Shown here: in pieces, positions 1-13,600 of the stretch
Layout: each line of letters starts with the position of its first letter
Position numbering within the stretch: the stretch's first letter is position 1
NCBI RefSeq assembly: GCF_028769735.1
Contig: NC_088170.1
Coordinates: 44,126,585 to 44,190,584 of the forward strand
Length of the DNA stretch: 64,000 nt
From: Zonotrichia leucophrys gambelii
Taxonomy: Eukaryota; Chordata; Aves; Passeriformes; Passerellidae
Reading direction: 5' to 3'
Program-made: the position numbers and the translations under genes
The notes under the pieces: generated by a model
Seen by the model: the letters and a program-made list of their open reading frames with translations, nothing else
Database searches by the model: none
What the model was told of the DNA's origin: nothing

Positions 1-499
1 ATGAATTTTAAATTGTGTAGCTCATTAATTTACTATAATGGGCTTAAAAAATAAAGCTCCTTGCTCTACAACAGACACTGGCCAATAAAATATAAAAGAT
101 CATGGCTGTATTTTACACTGATTGCTGGAATGCACATATACAGAGAGTTATAAAAGAACTTTTATTTCAAGATGTTCACTAAAAAGAAAGGCATGTGAGA
201 TAGCTTTAGATAATGTTTGGTAAACTTCATTTGTATCACTCTCAACTGTTGGAAGCTGACTGGTTACATGAGAGCAAAGTGGCTGCAGAAGGATATTTGC
301 CTCCCGGTTGGTTCTGTGAGATGGAAGAGAACAAGGAAAACAAAAAGGAGGTTTTTTCCTTGAACAAGGAATCGAGATATAAATAAAATCTACTTCTAGT
401 TTCCTTCCCATTTGAATTTCAAATCTAATTGTGTTAGTTAAAACATGCTACAATTTTAGTCCCTATGTTAGGACCTCAGGGCCAGTTAGTGCTCCTGAA

Positions 500-1221
500 C
501 CTGAAATATAGAATAAAATATGTGTGCTTGTGTCCTGTCTGGCCTCCACCTGTGTCCTGGGATGACTTCATAATGCTGAATTACATTCCCATTCATCAGT
601 TTAGCCCAGAAAGAAGTTTTGTGCCTTTAAAAATAGATCTGAGAGAAGGAAAAGGAGTGGAATTTTTTCAGAGCTGTATTCAAAACCAAAGACAAGAGCT
701 GCAGGTCTCTCTTGGCACACATTGTCTGCAGCACGGACAGGGAGTGGGAGAGAGCTCTCCTTTGCTTTTAGTTAGTTTTTGGCTAGGTGAGGCAGAGATG
801 TTCCCCAGACTGTGGCTTTGTCTTTTCCTGGAACTGTTCAAACCTGCTCTGGACCAAAAACCCAGAAAAAACCACTGTGAGCTCACACTTGTGGCCCACT
901 GGGGGCCCAGGATGCTGCATTCCGTCCCCAGAGGGACTGAGAGACACTCAGTGAGCCAGCAACACCTACAGAGCACTCTCTCTGAACTACAGAAGGGCTT
1001 TCTGAACTTGCCCTCTCTTCAAAACAGTAAAAGGTTTTATTGTTTAATATTATTCATTTTTTATGTTTATAAATACCTTGCTTGTTAAATAAACAGTTTT
1101 TTCCACTTTTCTTGAAGGAAGTTTATCGCCTGAATAGGTGGAGGGAAGGACTGCTGAATTTTGCCCTTTAAGGAATCATCCTTTTGGAAGTTCCCTTCCA
1201 AATTTGTCCCAAACTAAGACA
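500..1221 (+). mobile_element. Probable solo endogenous-retrovirus LTR
   Basis: A block richer in GC than its flanks ends in a layout typical of a retroviral LTR. It has an AATAAA signal (1088-1093) within TTAAATAAACAGTTTTTTCC and then about 130 bases ending in AAACTAAGACA, where CA would be the LTR end. The organisation and wording resemble LTRs common in songbird genomes as I remember them. I see no gag, pol or env remnants beside it, so it would be a solo LTR. The 5' end is uncertain and I found no clean target-site duplication. A long open frame crossing it on the plus strand has no recognisable protein similarity. Confidence 0.45.
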
Positions 1222-1298
1222 ACCTGCCTATCCAGAAGGCCTCAGGTTCCCTGTACTTCATGTCATGCTTGTCAGAATTGTGTCCCTGGACACAGCAC

Positions 1299-1341
1299 TT
1301 GAGATGCCCCAGGATGTCCCTGGTAAACTGGGGCATCTCAA
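1299..1341. repeat. Perfect 14-bp inverted repeat (hairpin)
   Basis: TTGAGATGCCCCAG at 1299-1312 and its exact reverse complement at 1328-1341 flank a 15-nt loop. It lies about 80 bp past the presumed LTR end. A second, smaller palindrome (GTGTCC-CT-GGACAC) lies just upstream near 1280-1293. Confidence 0.9.
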
Positions 1342-4300
1342 ATGCTACAGGCTTTGTTTAATATTCTGAATTACACCCTAGATGACAACTGATTATAATG
1401 GGAGCTTAGACACTAACTCAGCCCTATTATGTAGATTACTTTGGATTTGATACCCAGTGAACAGCAGGGAAACACCCACTTGGATGACACACTGGTGTTG
1501 TAGACACTCCTTGTTTAAGATCCTGCCATTCCTGGTCATACAGGCTATTTGGAACCTCTGCCCTAGCTGCTTAATTCTCCCCATTCACTTCTGCACAAAA
1601 TTAGGTAGGTTTGCAAACACTGGAATCAGATGCCTAAAGGTCATGTAAGGCAATACTACTTTCTGAGCTTGGTAAGACCCCTTATGTTTTGCTTTAGCTA
1701 TTGTTTACATCTCTGTGTAAATATGTAACTTCCATTTTGGTCAGTCAAGCACCACAACATGCATTACTATCAAGCTACATCTTCTCTTCTTTGCAATTCT
1801 CTGAGAAAAACTGTAATTAAAAAAAAATCAACTACTTTATCATTCTTTTGGGATAATTATTCTAAACCCTAATGCATTACTGGAAGATTTCCTTAAGAAT
1901 AAAAATTAGCAGACATAATTTGCCATGTGTAGGCATTAAAACTATACTTTGTTCTGCTTTGTTCTGCTCCAGGAAAAGTAGCCTGGAAATAACCTGAAAT
2001 TCTTTCCTGATTGGCTGTATACTATGTGTTCCAAAGAGACTACCTTGCCTTTTGTCTTTTTCAAACTTTCCTAAATTGATTTCAGGGAATGCTGTCTCTG
2101 TCTAGGTCACCAGAGGCATAGTCCCTGTCTGTCTAGCTGGTGTATGGTAGAATTTACAGATTAGAACTTGCCTGCAGTGGGAAAGACAGTTCAATGCAAA
2201 ACTGCAAATTAGCATCAGCAGGGTGCTAACTCTCCCAGTGGTGCTAATTCTGTACAGGCATACTTGGGACAGGTCACAGTCTGGGCAAGACTGATCAGCT
2301 TGGGCTTGACATTGCACTGACACGATGCTTTGGGAAGTAATCTGCCAGCTGTTACCTAAAGGCCTTGGCACCACACCAATGGCAGGTTGTAACACATGTT
2401 TGACACAAAGATACTTAGGACATGTCCTGAAGATAACAGTTGCCTAAACATTTCTGCAGCTTATAAAATACATTAAAAGTGATTGTCCCAGCGTATGATA
2501 ATACAACAATATATTTCAGATTTTTTTAAGTGGTTGACTTATTTTCCCAAAATAGTCTCATAGAACATGGTACACACATTAACATGCATGCTAAATGGAT
2601 TAAGAATTCAGTCATCAGCAGATTTCAAATCACAATTATTGAAGAATGGGCACTGAATTTCTAGTGCGATTCCGCACTGAACAGCTGTAGACTGAATGCA
2701 ATCCATATATTTATATCAAAAACAGGAGAAGTAAGCACCTATGGAACCAAAATGGAAAATAGAGACAACAACAGATTAATATAAAAATTCAGACAGCACA
2801 GGGACTTGAACCATTCAAACCAACTGTGATTTTTCGTAGCCACAGGAAAAATTAAACACAAAGTTAAAAAGAGACAGGACACTCTGGTGGTACTCTGCAA
2901 ATGATGAGATACTGTATCCTGGAAAGTACAGATTCCAGGAAGGATTTAGAGATGGTATTGGACAAACAAGATGAACATAATTTCATAGCCCCATGAAAGG
3001 TAATAAATAGCTAATGAAAGCCTTTCATGAATAATGCTGGAAGTAGTTAAGTGTGGGGAGGCAAGAATATCTCTGCAGACAGCTGAGTTGAACACAGTGC
3101 ATATATAGTCTCTACAGTCTTAAAGGAAGTATCAGAAGGTGAAGAGGTGAAGAAAAGAGTTGATGAAATTATTTAAGACCTGATGACTGTAATTGAGGAG
3201 AATTTCAAGGCACACAGTGTTTTAAACATTTGATTAATCATTTGGCTAGTATAGATACATTTCTTAATGGGAACAATATATTAGACACAAAAAGGCTCTT
3301 TAATCTAACAGCTATAAAAGGAAACAATGTTCAGACACCAAAGCCAGAAAAACACACATAAAAAATTAGGCAAAAAAAGTAAACTGTGCAGGTGTTCATA
3401 AGAACAAAGTACACACAAAATAAAAACTTAATACAATCAAAAATGGTGATACTCATGAGCTCACACCAGATTATATAAGATGTATATATTATTGAAAACT
3501 TGCAGATGAGAGGTCCACTCCTGTAGGCACAGGCAGCCTCCCTCACAGTACAGATAATACAGCATAAGCATTGCTCTTTTTAAAAGGCCACAATAATGAT
3601 TGCATTGCTTCTGTGACAAGAATATTGTTGACACTTAATCCTTTCTATTCCCTGGGTTAATTTTTTAAGTTAAAAATACAAGAATACAATGTAAGTGATG
3701 GAATTATAACCTTGCAAAGACACTATCCAATTCCTTGACATCTATTCATGTGTTCTCTTTCATACCAAACAGTGCCAAGGAAGTATTAAGATAAAACACC
3801 AACAGGAAGGAGACGTGCAGACCATGTCTGAACTTGTACTCATAGTCAACACTGAGCCCAGTTTGAATTATCCTAAGCCATGGTCCCTTGTCTTCTTTGA
3901 CAATCATCCAGACCACTCTGAATTAGAGCATGTAGAGTTTCTCACTCCCTATTTATCATGTTTGTCCCACAGATCCCCTTTTCACTGAGAAGGAGAACTT
4001 CCAAAGCAAGTGGTCTGTGGATCACTCCTTTTCTCTATTATTTTCCTTTCAGCAGCAGTTGTCAGAGGAATGAGATAGAGGCAAAAGATAATAGGCCTAT
4101 GGGGTTATTGCAAGATGACAATTAGATCCTGAGGTCTGCACCATATAGTTATGCTTGTGAGACATTACTAGAAGTGGCAGCCTAACCAGGGGCACCAGTA
4201 AAAGCACTCTGGTATTTGGAAGATTGGCAGTGCTTCCAGGATTGAGCTGGACTGCTACAGAAGTGTCCTGTGTGTGAGCTATGAGTCCTCAAAAATGTTT

Positions 4301-4451
4301 TAAGATACACTCTTATCTCAGTGCAGTCAGTCCTGAAGGGATACCTTTCCAATTTTGGGTGTGCCCATCTCTCAACAGCATGCAAAAGGAAAACATTCAG
4401 TCCAAAATTTCCAAGGAGTGTGGCAAAGAAAAAGGGAAGTTATCTGCTCAC

Positions 4452-4608
4452 CTGAAATTTTTATTTGGGCTACTTCTCCATCTCCTCCTTCACTGTGTGC
4501 TCGCACCTCAACAACATATTCACCATCGCTGGGGACTGGGACCTCTATCGTGTGCTTTCCAGTGGAAAACAACTTGCCTTCATGCTGTCCATCTGGCCTA
4601 TAAAGTAC
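4452..4608 (-). CDS. CNTN1: CNTN1 exon: second half of FNIII-4 (last coding exon found)
   Basis: The exon is 157 bp, with acceptor TTTCCTAG (phase 0) and donor GTGAGC (phase 1). It encodes [20 protein letters not shown], then [20 protein letters not shown] and [12 protein letters not shown]. This is the end of the last FNIII domain. In the family one more short exon follows with the omega site and hydrophobic GPI signal. It must start in phase 1 with the rest of a G-initial codon, and I could not identify it below 4452. Confidence 0.97.
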
Positions 4609-7600
4609 CTAGGAAAGTAATGGTAAATACAGTTATTGAAATGTTACATTTCCATGAAGATACATTTCTGTATGTAAAGTGTGTCAATGAAAAAGTATTG
4701 GCTTTTCATTTATATGAAACACTATATATACAGACACACACACACACATATATATATATAAACTTAGGGGCTAATAAAACTTTTTTCCATATTTACACAA
4801 GGAGAATTTAGACAGGATGTCTTCACACTTTCTGTTACAAAATTATGACACCTTTTGAAAGATAAGCACTTACACTTAAAAAAGTAATTAAGTGATGGAG
4901 AATATCAAGGCAGGGTGGCAGAGACCATCAAATAAAAATATAAGAACTCAGCTGGGTTTTCTGACATAAAATTTATAAATGAGACAATTAGCAATTTTTT
5001 AATTAACTCTCAATGATTCTAAACTATTGTAAATGGGATGATACTTGTTTTGTGGGACCTTTAGAAAAGATCTCATTTCTTTCTGAAATAATCTCTGTGA
5101 AACATGATTAGCAATTCCCAGGAAGGAGTGCAACTCCTCAATCAAATTTGTAAATGAAGAACATTATACTAATTTTCTTACTGCCAAGCAAGTAGCAACA
5201 TTAAACAGGAATTAATAGCTGAAGTTTTCTATATGCCCTATAGTCAGTATATACACTTGCTGTGGTTACAGAGTAACTGCATCTACTGATGGTAGAGGTC
5301 CCTTCCCTTTGTCTTCCTTCCCAGACTTTAAAGACTCACGTTTCAGGAACTGTAATCCCTGTATGGAGATGTGAAAGGAAAACTGGAACTATGCATACTG
5401 ATAAAAGGAAAAACCATAAAGCGTATAACTTTTCTATGCGTTATTTTAAACCAACAGACAATAAAAGTGATCATGTGGGAAATAAGGCTGTTGCAGTGAT
5501 TGCTATGAACTTTCCCATAATACAAATTACCACCCAAATGAATTTCAGTGCCCTAATATTTTCTCATTGTATTGACATAGGCTTTGCCCTAGGCCTACTG
5601 GATGGCTGCGATTGCTGAGCATGATGCCTTCCTCTTCAGCATTCAAGTGTGTGTAAGTCTGATTACATACAAAGATTCAACACTGTCTATATAAAATGCA
5701 CTTCACAAAGCATACATAAAGATTAGAAATATTTTCAGATATCATACTTTGTATCCTTCGACGGCAGACTCGTTTGACATTGCCTTCACATGATCCCAGG
5801 TGATGATGTACCTTGAACCAGATCTTACAGAACTGATAATCCTCGGGCGTTGGCTCGGAGCTGAAAAGGAACATATGAATAACGTACACATAAATGAGAT
5901 TCCATAAATGCTCAATGATGTTTTTATTAAGACATGTAAACATGTAAAAGTGTGAAAATGGAAATTAGGCAGCCATATATATAAGCAAGGGATAGTGTCC
6001 TTCCTGGAATGAACTGCTATAGCTCCAGCCAGGCAATTTTGGATGGCTTTGTGCAGTGGCTGCATCATGGGTCTGCTTTTCTGTGTTTCCAGAATAGAAG
6101 TGGCCTTCACTGTTGCTGACCACCAGTGTTTGCTGGCATGCAATTACCTTCAGAACCTCCCAGAAATGTGTCATAAGTCATATTTATTCATCGAGACCAA
6201 ATATTCAATCAACTATTTACAGCCATTTCTACATCGTTTAACTCAGATCAGCAGAAATAACACTATGCCACTGCAGAAACCATTAATTATAGCTTACACT
6301 GTAAGGTTATAAAATGGACTCTCATTAATGAACCCTGCAGGTGCAAGTTGCACAATACACTATTTACTGACAAAGATCCTCAAATTAGTTGTATGCATTT
6401 TTAGCCCAGATAATTGTGTTTTAAATACACAAGATTTTTTTTTTTTTTTACATTGTTGTCAATGCTAGTGTTAGGTATCCTCATTGAGTCAGGTGCAATA
6501 TTCAAAAACCTGTTATGGTAAGTCAGTTCTAGGGTGAGATTCAGATCACCCACTTCTCAAGGCTGCCTGAATCTGCTGCTGATGAAAATGGCAGAAGGTC
6601 ACATTTTAAACATCATTGACAAAACAGAAAGGCAGTGTATAGATGCCTAAGTAACAGCTGGTCTCAACTGCTGACTATTTAGAATATTGTGTCCAGCTTT
6701 GGGATCCCCAATACTTGAAAGACACTAGTGATCTGGAGTGAGTACAACAGAGCAATACCAACCTGGTGGGGATCTGGGACACTTGATTTGTGAAAGAAGG
6801 GTGAAAGAGCTGCACCTGTTCACCCTGGAGGTGAGACAGTTTGGGAGGGGACCTAAGAGTGCCCTGTCCTGGCAGAGGGTTTTATCAAGAAGGATCCAGG
6901 CTCTTGGATGGCATGGCAGGAGGATAAGTAACAAAAATGCACAATATTGATTAAGAGTCTCAGACTAGATGCTCAGAATAAGTCAGGACCTGGAATAGGT
7001 TTCTCAGAGACCTTGTGCAGTCTCTATCCCTTTAGGTTTTCAAGATCCAGCTGGAAAAAACCCTGAGCAACCTGATCTGAGCTTTCAGGTGACCTTTGAG
7101 CCTATAATATTAGCCTCTCTACTGCCTTTTGTAAGATATCCCCATTATATATGACAACAAAAGAAAGGAAGAAGAATTTTAGCAGAAGTTTTCGGACTGA
7201 GCAGCAATGCCACATGAGGAGAGAACATTTGGTATATGAATGAGAAGCCATGTTTGAAAACATGATGGACATGACTATACTTGACCTAATGCTCCATTAA
7301 CTTACGTGCTTTCCTTGTGACAACATCAATGGTGCTGCTGGGAGGCCCATAGCCTGCACTGTTGAAGGCAGACACATCCACATGGTAGCGAGTGTTAGGC
7401 TTCAGGTTTTCCAGTTTGGTTGAATACTCTTGATTGCTCACCTGCACCCGCTGTGCAGCTGCTTCTTTATCATGAGCAGCCCAGTAACGAATCTGTAAGC
7501 ATGCCAATTGGAGGATTAAATTTAGCATATTTAATCACAAAAAAATTCTATAAAAACTGATGTATTTCTATATTATATATTCAGATACAAGCCAGCTAAA

Positions 7601-10600
7601 AGAAATCTAACAGCAATAGCATAGAATTCCTTCTACAGGCTGTGACTTTAACCAAGTTGTGTATAGGCATAAAGAAGCAGAAATAAGTGTAGAATTTATT
7701 ATATAAACTTTTCTCACAGTGGTTTAACTTGTTCCCAGCTAAGTCACTAGAAGCCTGGGAGACGGATAATGCCTTCGAAGAACAAGAATTTTTTCTTCTT
7801 GCTCTTTTGTTTTTGTATTCTGCTCTGAACTTTAGTATTAATTTCTTACACTAGTAGAAACTAATCTCTGAGATTATTTTTGGTGTGTTTTGTTTTGAAT
7901 GGCTTACAAATTAAGGCCTTTTGTACTTTATCTATGGAAAGCAAAGTATTCAGTCATGTTAGCTGCATTGTAGGTCTGGATAGGTGTATGTAACCATTTT
8001 CTAGAGGTCTGCAGCTAAACTTGATTAGGTTTCATAGCACAATATAATATTTATCAAAGTAGGTGAAGTAGTACATCAAAATGCTTATAATATGCAAAAA
8101 GCATGACTGTAAGCTTGTAACAGCTTAAACACCAAAGCCAATTAAGAGTACACAGAAATTCCATTAGGGTTCTTTTTTTTTTCCCCAAGAACTTGTTCCA
8201 TCCTACTTTAATTCATTATGCATTACAAAGCACCAGGTGTATACAGAGTAATTCCTATGGAGTGATGCCATTCCATACAGTCCCTCACATACACAGGGTC
8301 CTATTCTGCATGGCCTTGTGAGATGCAAATGAGAGTGAAACACTGTCAGTCTCTGGCTTTTGTCTGGTTTATAACTATTTGCATAAGACTAAATTACTGC
8401 ATAAACCTCAAAGAGCAGAAAGCCGTGCCCATTGCATTTGTTCTGAGTGTTTTTACCCTCAGCATTTCTGCTCAGCTTCTGTCTGACTTCTGTTGGTAAA
8501 TTCAGGCTCTAGGAAAAATCTTACTTTGTAAGACATTATTGGTATCCTGTCATCTTTTCTTTTAAATAGAAACTGCTTTAACCTTCTGTTTTTCTGACAT
8601 TAGTTGTCCATGAAAACTTTATTTAAGGAATAGGTTAGAAGAAGTGATGGTCTTTCAAAATGTTAATATCATAAGTTCTCCTCTTTAAAACTTGTGGGTA
8701 CAGTCCTTGTTTAGTGAGGCTTTATTTTCTCCTATTTACATTTAAATTACAATATTTAATAAAAATATTGCTTTCTTTTATCTTAGAACACATGCTGTGG
8801 TTGAATAATGAGAGATGCAGGGGATTTAGCAGTGGATTTCTCTATACCTACTTCAAATGTCTTTGTACATGAGAACAGTATCACTACTCAGAGATTACTG
8901 TCAACAAAATACTTCTTGGAGCTTGTCTCTTGTCAATGTTTTTTGCCACAGTCCTTCCCACCAGTGTTACAGGTTACTCACTCTGATTATTACAAATGTG
9001 ACATCTTAGTGGCCTTTGTCACTTTTTTCTGCTGCAGGGAGAATCACACTGTATCTGCAGACCAAACTGGATTTGCTTTTTAAGTTCAGCATGCACACCT
9101 GATCTCCAGCCAGCACAAAAAGATAATCTTCAGTTCTATAAATGTATGTCCTCCATTTTGTTTAGAAAGTATAATCCATTAGCATCCTAAACATCAGTTT
9201 TCCTTAATTTAGACAATCACACTCATAAAATTCACACTTATAAGGTGGCTATTTTCCCAAGTAAACAGCCTTTACCCTAAAATGAGGACTCTGCACCCAG
9301 TCCATTCTGCAGGCCTCAGCAGTAGAGTGGCAACCTCCACCAGATGAATGGTTTCAAACTGGCATGGATCTGAAACTGTGACAGCCATTTCAGCTGAAGG
9401 TCTGATAGTGATCTTCAAGTCAGAGTTTCTTTTATATGAACATAATTAACATATTATTGTAGATAAGCAGATCTTGTTGAATGTAACCAGCTGTACACCA
9501 TAAGGTGTTAACAGTAAGTGGCTGACTCAGGTGAGAGAGGGCGTGTACATCAGGAGCTAGAGAACGTCATGTCTATCTCTAAGTTCAAACAAGTTCCTAG
9601 CCTGCAGCAAAAGAACGTCTGTGAAGTTCTAGGTGGCCAAAAGTTTATTAACCATGACAGGACCAATAGTAGCTTTGTTTTTGATTTTAGCTGGCCACTG
9701 AAAAATAATTAACTTTTTTTAGTATGATGTATCATGCCAATTAAGTAACAGCTTTACCTAAAGATAGAAAACACACTTTATATGAAGCTTCTATTAATCA
9801 TGTGGCATATTCTCGAAGCCTTTGTATTCCTTTGCCTCACAAAGCTTTTAACAATCTTAATGTTCATTTACAGTACAGGGAGGCTAATGGTGTAATACAA
9901 GATTAACACAGAGCATGAAACAAGACAAGGGAGAAAAATGAATGAAAATGCAAATTTCATAACTGAGAACATACTATATTTCAGACAGAAGTAATATTAT
10001 TTAAAAATTAAATAAAATTTAAATCCCAAATATAATAGTTCTTGGCTGCAGTGTTGTGGACTTTACTCCTATACTGTGTGAACTATATGTCATGAACACA
10101 GAAAGTTCTTCTCTAATATACAGCCATATTTATATATTTGGACCATTTAACAACTCCTGGAAAAGAAAAAAAAAATACTACTTCCCTGAGAGCTAAGAAA
10201 ATTACTGTCTTCTTTATACCATTCCTACATTTCTCACTTTATTTTTAAATAATTCCAAACTTTCTTGAAATAATTTGGAAATTTCATTCTTGCCTCTGGA
10301 ATTAAATGCCACATTGCTTCAAGGGGCCACATTTCCCCACTCTACTGAATAGCCCCTCTCTCTTCTTTTTAAAGAGCTTATATAGAAGCCCCAGACAGCC
10401 TTCTTATTCCTGGTGCTCTGCATTTACTTTGTTAAGGTAATCCACAGGCATTGAATTCCCAGAGAAAACAGAAGGAGATTTCAACCAAGCTCTAGAATTT
10501 TTGTGGGAAATAAGCCAATTGTGATTTGTGTGAATGAATGCCTTAGCCATCATGAATTGGTGCATCCCTCTGTGCTAAACACAGGGAAAAGCCTGTCTTT

Positions 10601-13600
10601 CATGGTCTTCTCCTCTTTTAAACTTTAATATACTGAAACTGTTTCTGTAAGTACCATGAAACAAAAGTTTCCATATTCTTGAAGGTTCTAGGCACGACTG
10701 ACACAAAAATACACTTTACTCATATTGAGAAAGAATGTTAATAGCATATTTTAGTCTAGAAGAGACAAGGGTGGTGAGTAGTGATAAATTTGTTTAGTAA
10801 AATAAACCTAAATCTACTGCATAGAAACAATGCAAAATAAGAATAGTGTCACTGTGCTGCATGCCCTGCAGAGATGTGGCTATCAGCAGTCTATTGTAAG
10901 AACTCATCACTCTTAAGTTCTCTATATGGATGAAGATAGTTTTCATACTTTATCTCTTCTTTAAGTGTGAACTGAGGATACTCCTCTGTAATGGCAAAAT
11001 GTATCAGCTCACACTCATCACCATGGGAGCAGTCATCCTGACAGAATGCATTAGTGTCAGGAAAATCTGACTCCTCCTGGCGTGAGAAGCATTGTGTCAC
11101 AGGTGAAATACCTCAGGTTCTTTGCTCAGGGCACTACCACCTCTTAAACTCTAGCATTCAAAAAAAGTCAATTATGCAATTTTCTAGAAATAATAAAGAC
11201 CAAAAGGAAACTGAGAAAGTGCTCTGGTGAATGATGGTTTCTATTAACTTCTGTTACACCGGAGCAGTAATTTAAAGGTAACTATTTATCAATGCAAATA
11301 GACACAGAGCCTTCCAGAGATAGTCATTAGAATTTTATAATGCTCTTTGAATACTTCTTTCACCACAACTTTTATTGCAACTTCAAAAATGCTATCTGCA
11401 GCCTTAGCCTTCCAGAACAACACTCTCTATTTTTACCCTGTCCTATGGCTCCTTCAGGGCTCATGGGGGTTTTGATCTTCAGGAACACAAGTCTTTCTTT
11501 TTATTCTCAGTGAAGAAGCATGGACTTTCCTTTTGCTGCCTTCCCTTCTGCTAGAGTAAGACTGGTGATTGTTCTGGAGAAAAATATCTCAGAATTAATA
11601 CCTTATTGAGAATTGTGGGGCAGTAATTTGGGACTACCAGTCTATTTATTGTCTAGCCAGATGGGATCTTTTACATAGTCCTGATAATCAGAAGATTGTC
11701 TTAGAAAAAGAGGGGGGGAAAAAGGAAGAAATTTATATTCTAATGTAGTTCCTCAGTGTACACATACAAGCCTGTTAGTTCATGCTGGATTTGTGAAAGT
11801 GTATTTATCCAGGAATAGGTGGATGAAATTACGTTACAGCTATCAAAACAAGGCCACAACCCAGACATCCATAGTCTATGTAGCAAATAGTCCATTCCCA
11901 GGATAGCTCACCTTTCCTAACAGTTATTCTCTTTTCAGCTCAAAGATCCCCCACATTTCTTTCTTTTTTTTTTTTTTTTTCTATTGACTGTTCCATTCAT
12001 CCTGGTCTTTCCTGCTAAATCCTCCCTCCTCTCTTCTTCCCCTGATGTCCCCTGATACAACTCAGATGTCTTATGTCAAATAAGGTAAAATTAAAAAAAA
12101 AGGCCAAACATGGGTTGCCAATGTTCTCCTACCATGTACTTTGCATATTTATCTTTCCTCCTCCTGCTCTACTACTCTATTCCCTACTACAGCTCTGAAC
12201 ATCCATCTTCATGATGTATCACAACTGTAATTCCAGCCTCAATCAGTACCATTTATTACTGTCCCATCCACCAGAGAGAGCAGCTGCCACTCCCCACCAG
12301 TTGCCACTCCCTCCATTCCTGAAGTCCCCTGGTGCATGCCTGCCCAGTGTGTGTTCTGCATGGCAGTGTCTGGGCAGACTGTCCAGCCTGGGAGTGCAGT
12401 GCTGCTGCAGGGCCATCCAGGCTCAGCTCACAGATCCCAGCTATGTCCATCCTATTCTAACTGCAAAATCCCTATAGGACACCAAACCATTGGGCTGTCT
12501 TAGTAAATTAAGAGTTACCACTGATATTAGTGTCTCAATTTCAAACCCCAGTGCCCTCTGTTTGTAATTTTAAGACTTTATGTCTGTACTGTATAAAATC
12601 GACCTCTACATGGGACACTATTCTTGTTACGGTACCACAAAAAGTTTTACATAAATCTCATGGAGACAGAAACAGAAATCAGGAAATAAAAACAACCAAG
12701 TATTACTTAATTATGAATAGATTTTAATTAAAAAATACATTCCATGAGATTGCTACTCATTTGCATGTCCTTATTTTGGAACACAGAGGATATCTTCAAG
12801 TACTTGAAAACTTTAATCCCAAGGTAAGTCACTAAAAAACTAAAGACCCAAACCCCCATTTTGGGTTGCAGCCAAAGTAAGCAGACTGTGCACTGCAGAG
12901 TTTGCCAGCATCTACCGTGCATGGATGATGTTAAGACTTCCCTGCTAGAGTACCACATGGCCATTTCTCATTGCACCCAGCCTGTGGTTGTTGCCATCTC
13001 TGCAGAAGGACAAGAACAGTTTTCACCGGTAATACCATTGAGATGGACCAGATGGAACCTGCCCTGAAGCTCTTTTTCATGCAGAGCATAGAAACCATCA
13101 AGAAAACATCACTGTCTTGCACAACAGCAGTGTCTCTGTTATACTGGATTTTGACATTTGTCAAATCTTACTGTAGGGTTTGTGGGTGAAATATATTAAT
13201 AACTGCTGGTAATTTAAGTGGGCCAGAGTTAGTTACAATTTTGCATATGTGTTGGAAATTACACCCAAAATTTAATTTCAATATGTTTTAAGAAGTTATA
13301 GATAGGCATTCAATTACATGAAAGAGACAATGTTCTTTCAGGAAATAATGGTGCCTTTTGTTAGTTGAAAAGTGCAAACATACATTTCTTAATCTATTTT
13401 AGTTATGAAGTACATAACATTGAAAATAATCTGTTTCTCAAGATGGAAAATCTGCGCGGAACATGCTAACTAAAGAGAAGTAAACTGTAAGAGATGGCAT
13501 GCCAGAGTAGGAACTATTGTTGGCTATAACTATTGACAGTAAATTAATAAATGGACTGACAGTGTCGCTACTAAACTCACCTGATATCCCTCCACAGATT

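Larger units (their letters stand above)
1..4451. other. Sequence downstream of the last CNTN1 exon found
   Basis: This stretch should be the last CNTN1 intron, unless the terminal exon lies here unrecognised. I scanned the minus strand for a phase-1 acceptor followed by about 25 codons with a small-residue start, a hydrophobic tail and a stop. I found only unconvincing candidates near 4257, 3400 and 1930. The region contains a probable LTR (about 500-1221) and a hairpin at 1299-1341. The remainder is AT-rich intron-like sequence with no other feature I recognise. Confidence 0.7.

Noticed and set aside
465..1088. 207-codon open frame on the plus strand
   Set aside because: It runs through the presumed LTR, has no recognisable domain, and the composition of the block explains the lack of stops.
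1861..1960. Minus-strand frame with LCLLIFILKEIFQ and a stop (candidate terminal exon)
   Set aside because: The only phase-1 acceptor is preceded by purines rather than a pyrimidine tract, and the residues do not match any contactin-1 terminus.
3331..3546. Hydrophobic minus-strand frame ending CFSGFGV, with a phase-1-compatible AG inside (candidate GPI exon)
   Set aside because: The hydrophobicity comes from AT-rich codons. The spliced peptide would lack the small-residue cleavage region and spacer, and it does not resemble the contactin-1 tail.
10891..11100. 69-codon acidic minus-strand frame
   Set aside because: No family is recognised and no consistent splice sites are seen. Probably chance.
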